The position numbers and the translations under genes were made by a program. 64,000 nt of DNA from positions 62,001 through 126,000 of the forward strand of contig NZ_JAFEVL010000061.1 in NCBI RefSeq assembly GCF_016901135.1, read 5' to 3'. The notes under the pieces are model-generated. The model saw only the letters and a list, made by a program, of their open reading frames with translations. It did not search any database and was not told the origin of the DNA. The DNA comes from Martinezella lusitana (GTDB lineage: Bacteria; Pseudomonadota; Alphaproteobacteria; Rhizobiales; Rhizobiaceae). Shown here piece by piece: positions 51,675 to 60,222 of the stretch (position 1 is its first letter; each line of letters starts with the position of its first letter).

Positions 51675-52406
51675 ATGGGTCACGGGTTGGAAGGAAAGAA
51701 GGTCGTCATCACGGCGGCGGGGCAGGGCATCGGCCGGGCGACGGCGGAGCGCTTCATTTCGCTCGGCGCGCATGTATACGCCACCGATATCAACGAGCAG
51801 ACGCTTTCGACGCTGGAAGGCGCCAGCAAGCATGTGCTTGATGTGCTCAACAGCGCAGCGGTCAAGGCTTACGCCAACGAAATCGGCCCCATCGACGTGC
51901 TCTTCAATTGCGCCGGCTTCGTGCATGCCGGCACGATCCTCGACTGCGAGGAGAAGGACTGGGATTTCTCCTTCAACCTCAACGCCAAGGCGATGTACAC
52001 GACCTGCCGTACCTTCCTGCCGGGCATGCTTGAGAAGGGCAAGGGCTCGATCGTCAACATGGCTTCGGTCGCTTCCAGCGTGAAGGGCGTGCCCAACCGC
52101 TTCGCCTATTGCGCCTCGAAGGCCGCCGTCATCGGGCTTACCAAGTCGATCGCCGCCGATTTCGTCTCCAAGGGCATCCGCGCCAACGCCATATGCCCGG
52201 GCACGGTCGACAGCCCCTCGCTGCATGAGCGGCTGCGGGCAACGGGCGACTACGACAAGGCGATGAAGGATTTCATTGCCCGCCAGCCGATGGGCCGGAT
52301 TGCCAACGCCGAAGAGATCGCCGCTCTGGTGACTTACCTGGCAGGCGATGAGGCGGGCTTCACGACAGGCCAGATTCACGTCGTCGACGGCGGCTGGACC
52401 GGCTGA
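51675..52406 (+). CDS. SDR family oxidoreductase (2-keto-3-deoxy sugar-acid dehydrogenase-like)
   Basis: A 243-residue classical short-chain dehydrogenase. VVITAAGQGIGRATAERF is the coenzyme loop, FNCAGFVHAG the NNAG position, and Ser with YCASK gives the Tyr-x3-Lys catalytic motif. ANAICPGTVDSPSL and the C-terminal GQIHVVDGGWTG are typical. It resembles 2-keto-3-deoxy-L-fuconate dehydrogenase and BDH2-like enzymes, which oxidise C4 of the dehydratase product. The 112-base gap before it is longer than others in the cluster and may hold a separate promoter. Confidence 0.85.
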   Translation: MGHGLEGKKVVITAAGQGIGRATAERFISLGAHVYATDINEQTLSTLEGASKHVLDVLNSAAVKAYANEIGPIDVLFNCAGFVHAGTILDCEEKDWDFSFNLNAKAMYTTCRTFLPGMLEKGKGSIVNMASVASSVKGVPNRFAYCASKAAVIGLTKSIAADFVSKGIRANAICPGTVDSPSLHERLRATGDYDKAMKDFIARQPMGRIANAEEIAALVTYLAGDEAGFTTGQIHVVDGGWTG

Positions 52407-52513
52407 ACCCTTCCTTTGACGGATAGGGGGCTTCGTATTGCGGGGCCTCCTTTTATTTGCCACTCTCGTCAGCGAATCGGTTCTGCAAGACGATTTTCGA
52501 TTGGGAGAACGGC

Positions 52514-53188
52514 ATGGATTCGAACGGACTGTTGCATCGTTCCAGGAGTCTTGTGCTGTTGCGCAAGCATCAAGTGATCCTGATTGCCGTGCTTGCCGGC
52601 GTCGCGGTTTTTCTGCTGCTGACGTCGAGGGATCTCGATACGAGCAACCTGCTCATCGCCTGGGATACGACTGCCGTCGTCTATATTCTTTACAGCCTCT
52701 ACCGAATGCTGACGGCCGATGTGCAGCGTATCCGCAAGCGCTCCGCCGATCTCGATTTTTCGGATGCGCTGTTGTTGTTCCTGTCGGTCGGCGCGGCGGT
52801 CGCCAGCATCGGCGGCATCGTGCTGGATCTGATTGGCGTGAAGGATGCGTCGCCGGAGGTGGCATTTTTACGTGTCATGATGGCGATCGTGACGATCCTG
52901 ATCTCATGGACATTTCTGCACACCTTGTTCACCACCCATTATGCGCATCGTTTCTACGGCAGCCCGGGCAAGGGGCAGGGGCTCAAGTTTGCCGAGCCGG
53001 TGGAAGAGCCGATCTATTGGGATTTTCTCTATTTTTCCTTCACCATCGGCGTTGCCGCGCAGACCGCCGATATCGGCGTTTCCACCGTTGGAATGCGTAA
53101 GCTGGTGCTTCTTCATGCCATCCTGTCGTTCCTGTTCAATACGACGATCCTGGCGCTCGCCATAAATGTAGGGGCGAGCCTGATCTAG
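52514..53188 (+). CDS. DUF1345 membrane protein
   Basis: A 224-residue inner-membrane protein with about five hydrophobic segments: QVILIAVLAGVAVFLLL, a second near LLIAWDTTAVVYILY, then ALLLFLSVGAAVASIGGIVL, VMMAIVTILISWTFLHTLF and LHAILSFLFNTTILALAINV. FAEPVEEPIYWDFLYFSFTIGVAAQTADI is the diagnostic DUF1345 stretch. Function unknown. GGGAGAA precedes ATG 52514. Its neighbours do not suggest a role. Confidence 0.87.
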   Translation: MDSNGLLHRSRSLVLLRKHQVILIAVLAGVAVFLLLTSRDLDTSNLLIAWDTTAVVYILYSLYRMLTADVQRIRKRSADLDFSDALLLFLSVGAAVASIGGIVLDLIGVKDASPEVAFLRVMMAIVTILISWTFLHTLFTTHYAHRFYGSPGKGQGLKFAEPVEEPIYWDFLYFSFTIGVAAQTADIGVSTVGMRKLVLLHAILSFLFNTTILALAINVGASLI

Positions 53189-53220
53189 GCCCGCCCCTTC
53201 GACAATGGCGGCTTATATCA

Positions 53221-53394
53221 TCAGACCACGGCGTTGCCGGCCATAACAGCCAGAACCAGGAACACCAGGAAGATGATCAGGAAGATGGCGAAGAGGACGC
53301 GCGCGATGGTTGCGGTCGCCGCCGACACGCCGGAAAAGCCGAAAAAGCCGCTAATCAGCGAAACTACAAAGAATATAAGTGCCCACTTCAGCAT
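53221..53394 (-). CDS. DUF1328 small membrane protein (YtjA-like)
   Basis: A 57-residue protein of two hydrophobic helices (LKWALIFFVVSLISGFFGF and ATIARVLFAIFLIIFLVFLVLA) with the GFSGVSAATATIAR loop, exactly the DUF1328 form. GAGGAGA precedes the ATG. These tiny proteins are often under general-stress control in alphaproteobacteria, and an EcfG-like promoter is visible 32 bases upstream. The biochemical role is unknown. Confidence 0.92.
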   Translation of the reverse strand: MLKWALIFFVVSLISGFFGFSGVSAATATIARVLFAIFLIIFLVFLVLAVMAGNAVV

Positions 53395-53425
53395 GGTGAA
53401 TCTCCTCTGCGTTGCACTCCTTAAA

Positions 53426-53451
53426 GACGCAGAAGGGCGGTAAATTGTTCC
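53426..53451 (-). promoter_or_regulatory. EcfG-like (general stress) promoter of the DUF1328 gene
   Basis: Read on the minus strand, GGAAC (53447-53451) is followed after 17 bases by CGTC (53426-53429). The consensus for the alphaproteobacterial general-stress sigma factor is GGAAC-N16/17-CGTT, so only the last base differs. Distance to the start codon (about 32 bases) leaves a short leader with the ribosome site. Confidence 0.55.
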
Positions 53452-53507
53452 GAAGCCGTTTCGATTAATGGGGTGTTGTCGTCTTTCGCGGGAGTTGCGG
53501 AGAGTGC

Positions 53508-53702
53508 GGCACCCCCCTCTGTCACTATCGTGACATCTCCCCCACAAGGGGGGAGATTGGTAACCCGCAGCACTACCATCGCCCCAAACAAATATTGAGG
53601 CTGCAGAAATCAAGCCTACCGTCTCAAAAGCGATTGCGGCGTTCTCCCAACGATCTCCCCCCTTGTGGGGGAGATGTCACGAAGTGACAGAGGGGGGTAC
53701 AG
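53508..53702. repeat. RIME-like repeat pair
   Basis: The left arm carries GCACCCCCCTCTGTCACTATCG and CTCCCCCACAAGGGGGGAG; the right arm carries CTCCCCCCTTGTGGGGGAG and CACGAAGTGACAGAGGGGGG in inverse orientation. It matches the elements at 36229-36426 and 39021-39229. It fills the gap between the DUF1328 promoter and the end of patD. Apart from the promoter, I see nothing else in 53395-53747. Confidence 0.82.
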
Positions 53703-53747
53703 CGTTGCCCCAAACTCGAGAAAGCAGGCTTCATCGATAGCCACATC

Positions 53748-55175
53748 TCACCCATGATTGATCATCACATGTCGGACGGCGGTGTAGTCTTCGATAGCGT
53801 AGACTGACATATCCTTGCCATAGCCTGATTGCTTCAGGCCACCATGCGGCATTTCGTTGACCAGCATGAAGTGGGTGTTGATCCAGGTGCAGCCATATTG
53901 CAGGCGGGCGGCGGTCTGCATGCCGCGGCTGATGTCCTTGGTCCAGACGGAGGAGGCAAGGCCGTAGTCGCTGTCATTGGCCCAGGTGACGGCGTCGTCC
54001 GGATTGGTGAAGCGCGTGACGGAGACGACGGGGCCGAAGACTTCGCGGCGGACAATCTCGTCATCCTGCGTCGCGCCGGCAACCACTGTCGGGGCGTAGA
54101 AGAAGCCGCGCTCGCCGGAGGTCTTGCCGCCGGTGGTGATCTCCATGTGCTTGTGTTCGGCGGCGCGGGTGACGAAGCTTTCGACGCGGTCGCGCTGGCG
54201 CTTGGAGATCAGCGGTCCGATTTCGTTTTCCGTGTCGTCGGCGAGGTTGAACTTGATGCTGGAGACGGCGGAGGTCAGGTCGGCGACGAAATTGTCGTAG
54301 ACCTTGGCGTCTGCATAGATGCGGCAGGCGGCGGTGCAGTCCTGGCCGGCATTGTAGTAGCCGAAGGTCCGGATGCCGGCGACGACGGCGTCGATATCGG
54401 CATCGTCGAAGATGATGACCGGAGCCTTGCCGCCGAGTTCGAGATGGGTGCGCTTCACGGTCTTTGCGGCGGCGGCAAGCACCTTCTTGCCGGTGGCGAC
54501 ATCGCCGGTGATGGAGACCATGCCGATCTTCGGATGGTTGATCAGTGCATTGCCGACGCTCTCGCCGCGGCCGAGAATGACGTTGACGACGCCCTCGGGC
54601 AGTATATCCGCAAGCAGCTTCGCCATCTTCAGCGCCGTCAGCGGCGTCTGCTCGGAGGGCTTGAAGACCACGGTGTTGCCGCCGGCAATTGCCGGTGCCA
54701 GCTTCCAGGCCATCATCATCAGCGGGTAGTTCCAGGGCGCGATCGAGCCGACGATGCCGATCGGGTCGCGGCGGATCATCGAGGTGTGGCCGGGCAGGTA
54801 TTCGCCGGCGACCGGGCCATGCAGGTTGCGCACCGCGCCGGCGAAGAAGCGGTAGCAATCGACGATGGCGGGGATTTCGTCATTGAGGACGGCATTGATC
54901 GGCTTGCCGCAGTTGAGTGCTTCCAAGGCAGCGAAGCCTTCGGCATCCCTCTCGATGGCGTCGGCGATCTTGAGGAGATAGGCCGAACGCTGGCTCGGCG
55001 TCGTCTGCGACCAGCTTGTAAAGGCCTTTTCCGCGGCATCCACGGCGGCGTCGATCTGGCCGAGGGAGGCCTCCGGCAGTTCGAGCACGGTCTCGCCCGT
55101 CTTCGGGTTGAGGACACGCTCTTCCGTTTCCGTGCCGGCTTCGAAGCGGGAGCCGATCAGCATCTGGGTATCCAT
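53748..55175 (-). CDS. patD: Gamma-aminobutyraldehyde dehydrogenase
   Basis: A 475-residue NAD-dependent aldehyde dehydrogenase. The nucleophile is Cys280 (NAGQDCTAAC), the general base Glu246 (LELGGKAP), and PWNYPL plus SITGDVATGK bind the cofactor. Sequence and context match PatD/YdcW, which oxidises 4-aminobutanal (from putrescine) to GABA in the cytoplasm. It is the last gene of a ydcSTUV-like transporter operon, thirteen bases after the permease. No putrescine aminotransferase lies in the window, so the imported compound's first step is encoded elsewhere. The start ATG 55175 gives the family N-terminus. Confidence 0.92.
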   Translation of the reverse strand: MDTQMLIGSRFEAGTETEERVLNPKTGETVLELPEASLGQIDAAVDAAEKAFTSWSQTTPSQRSAYLLKIADAIERDAEGFAALEALNCGKPINAVLNDEIPAIVDCYRFFAGAVRNLHGPVAGEYLPGHTSMIRRDPIGIVGSIAPWNYPLMMMAWKLAPAIAGGNTVVFKPSEQTPLTALKMAKLLADILPEGVVNVILGRGESVGNALINHPKIGMVSITGDVATGKKVLAAAAKTVKRTHLELGGKAPVIIFDDADIDAVVAGIRTFGYYNAGQDCTAACRIYADAKVYDNFVADLTSAVSSIKFNLADDTENEIGPLISKRQRDRVESFVTRAAEHKHMEITTGGKTSGERGFFYAPTVVAGATQDDEIVRREVFGPVVSVTRFTNPDDAVTWANDSDYGLASSVWTKDISRGMQTAARLQYGCTWINTHFMLVNEMPHGGLKQSGYGKDMSVYAIEDYTAVRHVMINHG

Positions 55176-55188
55176 ATTTATCTCCCTT

Positions 55189-56004
55189 TCATTTGCCGCC
55201 GCCGGCGATCTGGTCGCCGTCGCGGGTAAGATAGTAGGCTGCCAGGATCGGCAGGAAGGTGACAAGCACGACGACCATGGCGACGACGTTGGTAACGGGT
55301 CGCTGGCGCGGGCGGATGAGTTCCTCCAACATCCAGATCGGCAGGGTCATCTGCTGGCCGCCGGTGAAGGTGGTGACGATGACTTCATCGAAGGACAGCG
55401 CGAAGGCAAGCATGCCACCGGCGAGCAGCGCCGTGCCGATGTTCGGCAAGATGATGTGCCTGAAAGTCTGAAAGCCGTCGGCGCCGAGATCCATCGAGGC
55501 CTCGATCAGCGAGCCGGAGGTGCGGCGGAAGCGGGCGACGGCATTGTTATAGACAACGACGACGCAGAAGGTCGCATGGCCGAGGACGATGGTCCAGACT
55601 GAGAAGGGAATATCGAACAGGCTGAAGGCGGAACGCAGCGCAATGCCGGTGATGATGCCGGGAAGCGCGATCGGCAGGATGACCAGCAGCGAGATCGCCT
55701 CGCGGCCGAAGAACTTGGTCTGGCTGACTGCGGCGGCGCAAAGCGTACCGAGCACCAGGGCAATGGCGGTCGCGATGGTCGCCACCTGTACCGAGAGCGC
55801 CAGGGATGACCAGATGTCAGGCCGGTTCCAGGCGATGCCGAACCATTGCAGCGTGAAGCCGGGTGGTGGCCACTGATAGCTCTTCTCCTCCGTCGTGAAG
55901 GCATAGACGAAGATCAGGAGGATCGGCAGGTGCAGGAAAAGCAGGCCGGCGGCGGCGGCTGTCTTTAGAGATAGGGAGGCGCGTTGGCCGCGATCAGAGC
56001 GCAT
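55189..56004 (-). CDS. ydcV: ABC transporter permease (PotC/YdcV-like)
   Basis: A 271-residue permease with six membrane segments, starting KTAAAAGLLFLHLPILLIFVYAF. EASMDLGADGFQTFRHIILP is the EAA loop near residue 178. The PotC-like family imports polyamines or related cations. The ATG at 56004 overlaps the end of the previous permease gene by eleven bases. Confidence 0.9.
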   Translation of the reverse strand: MRSDRGQRASLSLKTAAAAGLLFLHLPILLIFVYAFTTEEKSYQWPPPGFTLQWFGIAWNRPDIWSSLALSVQVATIATAIALVLGTLCAAAVSQTKFFGREAISLLVILPIALPGIITGIALRSAFSLFDIPFSVWTIVLGHATFCVVVVYNNAVARFRRTSGSLIEASMDLGADGFQTFRHIILPNIGTALLAGGMLAFALSFDEVIVTTFTGGQQMTLPIWMLEELIRPRQRPVTNVVAMVVVLVTFLPILAAYYLTRDGDQIAGGGK

Positions 56005-56965
56005 CGAAAGCTCCCTGTTTCTTGGCAATCCAGAGATAGATAGCCATGATGACGATCGGTACAACGGAGAAGGCGGCGGCAAGCGGCACGTTACCGGCCG
56101 TGCCCTGCTGCGCATAGACGGCCTGGCCGATGAAGAGGCGCGAGGAGCCGATGATTTGGGGGATGATGTAGTCGCCCAATGTCAGCGAGAAGGTGAAGAT
56201 CGAGCCGGCGACGATGCCGGGGAGTGCCAGCGGCAGCAGCACGGTGCGGAAGGTCTGGTTCGGCGTGGCACCGAGATCGGACGAGGCCTCGAGCAGATTG
56301 GTCGGCACGCGCTCGAGAGCGGCCTGCGTCGGCAGGATCATATAGGGCAGCCAGATATAGACGAAGACTAGGAAGGTGCCGATATAGCTTACCGACAGGG
56401 AGTTGCCGCCGACGATGGGCAAAGCGAGCACGCTGTCCAGCAGCCAGCTGAGGTGTAGCTTGTCGAAGATCCAGGTGAGGATGCCTTCCTTGGCGAGGAT
56501 CAGCTTCCAGGCGTAGACCTTCACCAGATAGCTCGACCACAAAGGCAGCATGACGCCGAGATAGAACAGCGCCTTCCATTTGCCCTGCGCATAACGGGCC
56601 GCGTAATAGGCGATCGGGAAGGCGACGAAGGCGGAGGCTAACGTGACGAGGGCGGCCATGACCACCGTGCGGACGATGATATCGAAATTGGCTGAATTCA
56701 GCAGCTGCGCGTAGGTCGAGAGCGTGAATTCGTAGTTCACCATCCCCGAGAAGTCGTCGATCGAGAAGAAGCTCTGCAGCAGCAGCGCGATGAGCGAGCC
56801 GATATAGATGACGCCGAGCCAGAGCAGCGGCGGTGTCAGCATGAGGAACAGCAGCAGTCGCGGACGGCGCCAGAAGAGATCCGAGAGACGGCCGAAGAAA
56901 CCGCCGCGGCTCGGCAGGATCGAGGCCGGCGTTTGCGCCGAGGCGGGGAAGGCGGCGGCGTTCAT
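55994..56965 (-). CDS. ydcU: ABC transporter permease (PotB/YdcU-like)
   Basis: A 323-residue permease. After about 35 cytoplasmic residues the first segment is LLLFLMLTPPLLWLGVIYIGSLIALLL. The EAA loop is EASSDLGATPNQTFRTVLLP near residue 230. It pairs with the YdcV-like permease. Its ATG overlaps the TGA of the ATPase gene (ATGA), so their translation is coupled. Confidence 0.92.
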   Translation of the reverse strand: MNAAAFPASAQTPASILPSRGGFFGRLSDLFWRRPRLLLFLMLTPPLLWLGVIYIGSLIALLLQSFFSIDDFSGMVNYEFTLSTYAQLLNSANFDIIVRTVVMAALVTLASAFVAFPIAYYAARYAQGKWKALFYLGVMLPLWSSYLVKVYAWKLILAKEGILTWIFDKLHLSWLLDSVLALPIVGGNSLSVSYIGTFLVFVYIWLPYMILPTQAALERVPTNLLEASSDLGATPNQTFRTVLLPLALPGIVAGSIFTFSLTLGDYIIPQIIGSSRLFIGQAVYAQQGTAGNVPLAAAFSVVPIVIMAIYLWIAKKQGAFDAL

Positions 56966-57948
56966 GCGGCGTCATCCATGTAGTGCACGTCCGCCGGCAG
57001 CCAGGCGAGGCGGACGGAAGTGCCGGTATCCGGCGTCGGCTGGCCGGCGGGCACGGTTACATGCAGGTGCGCGCCATTTGCCTCCACCGAGAGGCGGGTA
57101 GCAGCACCGAGAAAACTCATCGCTTTCACGGTCGCTGCCACACCGCTCTCCTCAGTCAACCGAATTGCTTCGGGGCGCAGGCTCGCCCAACGCCGCTCGC
57201 CGCCGAGCGACGACATCATCTCCGGGGCAATGACGTTGGAAGAACCGACGAAATCGGCAACGAAGCGGGTCTTTGGCCGCTGATAGATGTCGTGGGGGGT
57301 GCCCTGCTGCACGATGCGGCCATCATTGAAGACGGCGACGCGGTCGGCCATCGAAAGCGCTTCGCCCTGATCGTGGGTGACGAAGACGAAGGTGATGCCG
57401 AGCGCCCGCTGCAGGCCCTTCAGCTCCTCCTGCATCTGTTCGCGCAATTTCAGGTCCAGCGCGCCGAGCGGCTCGTCGAGAAGAAGGACTTTCGGCTTGT
57501 TGACGAGGGCGCGGGCGAGCGCCACGCGCTGGCGCTGGCCGCCGGAGAGCTGGCCGGGGCGGCGGGCGCCATAGCCCGGCAGCTTCACCAGTTCCAGCGC
57601 CTGTTTGGCGGCGCGCAACCTCTCGGCCTTGCCCACACCCTTGACCATCAGCCCGTAGGCGACATTGTCGAGAATATTCAGATGCGGAAACAGGGCATAG
57701 TCCTGGAAGACCGTGTTGACGTTGCGCCTGTAGGGCGGCACGCCTTCGGTGGTCTCGCCGAAGATCTCGATATGGCCGCCTGTGGGTTGCTCGAAGCCGG
57801 CGATCAGCCTGAGGCAGGTGGTCTTGCCGGAACCGGAAGGGCCGAGCATGGCGAAGAACTCGCCGGACGCGATCTCCAGATCGACGCGATCCACAGCGCG
57901 GACCTGGCCGAAATAGCGCGACACCTGCTGGAAACGAACGGCGGTCAT
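56962..57948 (-). CDS. ydcT: ABC transporter ATP-binding protein (PotA/YdcT-like)
   Basis: A 328-residue ATPase. Walker A is GPSGSGKTT near residue 36, the signature LSGGQRQRVALARA near 136, Walker B VLLLDEP, and the switch His is in VTHDQGEALSMADR. TVFQDYALFPHLNILDNVAYGL is typical of the PotA group. A TOBE-like C-terminal domain follows. The upstream 232 bases to the binding-protein gene contain a RIME-like repeat, so abundance relative to the binding protein may be controlled by that structure. Confidence 0.93.
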   Translation of the reverse strand: MTAVRFQQVSRYFGQVRAVDRVDLEIASGEFFAMLGPSGSGKTTCLRLIAGFEQPTGGHIEIFGETTEGVPPYRRNVNTVFQDYALFPHLNILDNVAYGLMVKGVGKAERLRAAKQALELVKLPGYGARRPGQLSGGQRQRVALARALVNKPKVLLLDEPLGALDLKLREQMQEELKGLQRALGITFVFVTHDQGEALSMADRVAVFNDGRIVQQGTPHDIYQRPKTRFVADFVGSSNVIAPEMMSSLGGERRWASLRPEAIRLTEESGVAATVKAMSFLGAATRLSVEANGAHLHVTVPAGQPTPDTGTSVRLAWLPADVHYMDDAA

Positions 57949-58015
57949 TGGTTTCTCCCCAAAATGGTTATCTCTTGCGCCGGTTGGATGCGCGAAAGGC
58001 GCTTGGCGGAGACAC

Positions 58016-58172
58016 TTTTCCTTCTCCCCAGCGGGGAGAAGGTGGCCCGAATGGTCGGATGAGGGGGTCGTGCGGCATAGGCTGTCCTTCGCTTATTGCT
58101 CAGGACGTTCGTCGCTACGCTCCTCGCCCCCTCATCTGCCCTGACGGGCATCTTCTCCCCGCTGGGGAGAAG
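58016..58172. repeat. RIME-like element inside the ydc-type operon
   Basis: TTCTCCCCAGCGGGGAGAA at the left and CTTCTCCCCGCTGGGGAGAAG at the right are strong hairpins in opposing halves. GATGAGGGGG and CCCCCTCATC between them add outer pairing, so the full 157 bases can fold as one unit. It lies eight bases from the binding-protein stop codon and before the ATPase start. Confidence 0.78.
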
Positions 58173-58180
58173 AGGTAGTG

Positions 58181-59341
58181 CTACCGCCCGCCGATTACGC
58201 CGATATAGTCGGAAACCCAGCGATGATAGGGCACGCATTCGCTCTGCGTGCTGCATTTCGCGACCGGGGTTTTCCAGAACTTGATCTTGTCGAAGTGATC
58301 GTAGCCATTCGTGGCGCAACCACTGTCGGTCAGCAGTTCATTGCCCTTGCACGCTGCCGGAACCGAGGGTACGGCGCCGAACCAGGCGGCCGCGTCGCCC
58401 TGGACCTTGGCCTGGAGCGAATGTTCCATCCACATATAGGCGCAGTTCGGATGTTCGCTGTCGGCATGCAGCATGGTGGTGTCGGCCCAGCCCGTCGTTC
58501 CCTCATCCGGGAAGGTCGAGGCGATCTTCTGCTTGTCGGCCTGCAGCAGGTTTACCTGGAACGGCCAGGAGCCGGAGGCGACGACGCCTTCGTTCTTGAA
58601 GTCGTCAGTCTGGATCATCGCGTCATGCCAGTAGCGGCTGACGAGCTTGCGCTGGCCGCGCAGCAGGTCGAGGGCGGCCTTGTATTGGTCTTCGTTGAGC
58701 TCGTACGGGTCCTTGATGCCAAGCTCGGGCTTGTGGGCCATGAGATAGAGGGCGGCATCGGCGATATAGATCGGGCCGTCATAGGCCTGGACGCGGCCCT
58801 TGTTGGACTTGCCGTCGGGAAGGGTGGTTTCTTCGAAAACGACATTCCAGCTCTTCGGCGCCTCACCCTTGAAGGCGTCGGTGTTGTACATCAGCACGTT
58901 CGGCCCCCAGAGATAGGGAACGCCGTAATGGACGCCGTTTACCGTGTTCCAGGGCGCATTCTTCAGGCGGTCGTCGAGGGTCTTCCAGCTCGGGATCAGG
59001 TCGGTGTTGATCGGCTGGACGCGCTTGCCGGCAACGAGCCGCAGCGATGCGTCACCGGAAGCCGTCACAAGGTCGAAGCCACCTTCGTTCATCAAGGCGA
59101 CCATTTCGTCCGAGGTGGCTGCGGTCTTGACGCTGACCTTGCAGCCCGTTTCCTTCTCGAAGCCGGTGACCCAGTCGTAATTCTTGTCGCTTTCGCCACG
59201 CTCGATATAGCCGGCCCAGGCAACGATGCTGACGGCGCCTTCGCCCTTGCCGAGCGTCTTCAGCGGCTCGGCGGCGATGACCTGCGTGGCGAAACTTAAG
59301 CATGCGAGCGCAGCAGTGCATGATTTCAGCAGATGCTTCAT
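58181..59341 (-). CDS. ydcS: Polyamine-type ABC transporter binding protein (YdcS-like)
   Basis: A 386-residue periplasmic binding protein with a signal peptide at residues 1-24 (KHLLKSCTAALACLSFATQVIAA). The mature protein has AWAGYIERGE near the start, GFDLVTASGDASLRLV, GVPYLWGPNVLMYNTDAF and CAYMWMEHSLQAKVQGDAAAWFGAVPS, the PotD/YdcS pattern. E. coli YdcS also binds polyhydroxybutyrate, but transport of a polyamine-like solute is inferred from PatD. GGAGAC precedes the ATG at 59341; a longer frame upstream lacks a signal sequence. It heads the operon. Confidence 0.88.
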   Translation of the reverse strand: MKHLLKSCTAALACLSFATQVIAAEPLKTLGKGEGAVSIVAWAGYIERGESDKNYDWVTGFEKETGCKVSVKTAATSDEMVALMNEGGFDLVTASGDASLRLVAGKRVQPINTDLIPSWKTLDDRLKNAPWNTVNGVHYGVPYLWGPNVLMYNTDAFKGEAPKSWNVVFEETTLPDGKSNKGRVQAYDGPIYIADAALYLMAHKPELGIKDPYELNEDQYKAALDLLRGQRKLVSRYWHDAMIQTDDFKNEGVVASGSWPFQVNLLQADKQKIASTFPDEGTTGWADTTMLHADSEHPNCAYMWMEHSLQAKVQGDAAAWFGAVPSVPAACKGNELLTDSGCATNGYDHFDKIKFWKTPVAKCSTQSECVPYHRWVSDYIGVIGGR

Positions 59342-59421
59342 CGGAGTCTCCCGGTTTTTGAGCCAATTGCTATTGGAGCCAGCGTCTGGCGTTTTGTTCC
59401 CGGAGAAAAAGGTGACGCTAT

Positions 59422-59438
59422 TTTGCCGTATTCGCAAA
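59422..59438 (-). promoter_or_regulatory. Inverted repeat upstream of the ydc-type operon
   Basis: TTTGC-N7-GCAAA lies 81 bases before the start of the binding-protein gene. It contains a T-N11-A match, the loose signature of LysR-type regulator sites. A LysR gene lies at 60223-61131 on the same strand. The assignment is tentative. Confidence 0.3.
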
Positions 59439-59565
59439 TTCATTTATCAGAAAGCCGATATCGGAATTTCCGATTGCTCCGCCCGTGGCCATACGTGAGG
59501 GGGGAATATGGCCTGCGTGAGAGGCGATAGCGCTCAAGAGGCACCAAGTTAAAGCATCGGCGATG

Positions 59566-60180
59566 CTAGTTGCGGTCGAAGACTTCAGACCGCAAATGTC
59601 CAGCCTTCATAAGGTGTTGCAGGGTATAGGACACTGAAAGTGCATCGTCGAGCGCGTCATGACCCTGTAAATGCGGATGTTCCACGCCATAGTAGTCGGC
59701 AAGCTTGTTGCTCGGCGTCTTCGCCAAATCTTCGATCGGCATTCCCGCCGCGATCAGCAGCTTGACGGCATTGTCGAACCGGTGGGCGGGAATTGGAGGC
59801 TGAATTCCGGCGACATAGCAACTGATCGCGATCATGTTCAGTTCGTCCTTGCCCCAGGACCAGAAGCGCGCGCCGTCCGAGAAGCCGTCAACGCCGGCAA
59901 GCGCATCCTGCAAGCTCATTCCTTCAATCTTGATATTCTCTTCGGTAATGCCGGTCAGTGTGGTGAAGAACGGGTCGAGCGTATATAGGTTGCCAAATCT
60001 GTCGATAGGGCGAACATAGGCCTTATAGGTGCTCAGAATGGGGAAATCGCCTTCCAGCCCCAGCTTGACGGCGCCGATCTCAGCGATAACCGGATCGGGA
60101 TCATGGGCCGCGCACCAGAATCGGCGTTGCGAGCCTTCAAGACAAAGAAATTCGCAGTCGAAAATGATTGCGGTCTTCAT
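59566..60180 (-). CDS. DEDDh-type 3'-5' exonuclease domain protein
   Basis: A 204-residue RNase T/DnaQ-like exonuclease. FDCEFLCLEG near residue 7 holds the Asp-x-Glu pair. FWSWGKDELNMIA contains the third acidic residue, and HLQGHDALDDALSVSYTLQHL contains the His and last Asp of the DEDDh site. It would degrade nucleic-acid 3' ends; the substrate is unknown. It starts 42 bases after the LysR gene and ends 224 bases before the ydc-type binding-protein gene, so it may share the LysR transcript. Confidence 0.83.
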   Translation of the reverse strand: MKTAIIFDCEFLCLEGSQRRFWCAAHDPDPVIAEIGAVKLGLEGDFPILSTYKAYVRPIDRFGNLYTLDPFFTTLTGITEENIKIEGMSLQDALAGVDGFSDGARFWSWGKDELNMIAISCYVAGIQPPIPAHRFDNAVKLLIAAGMPIEDLAKTPSNKLADYYGVEHPHLQGHDALDDALSVSYTLQHLMKAGHLRSEVFDRN

Positions 60181-60222
60181 AATCGATCCTCCACTCCTTG
60201 GTGCCTGTGGAATAGCTCCCTG

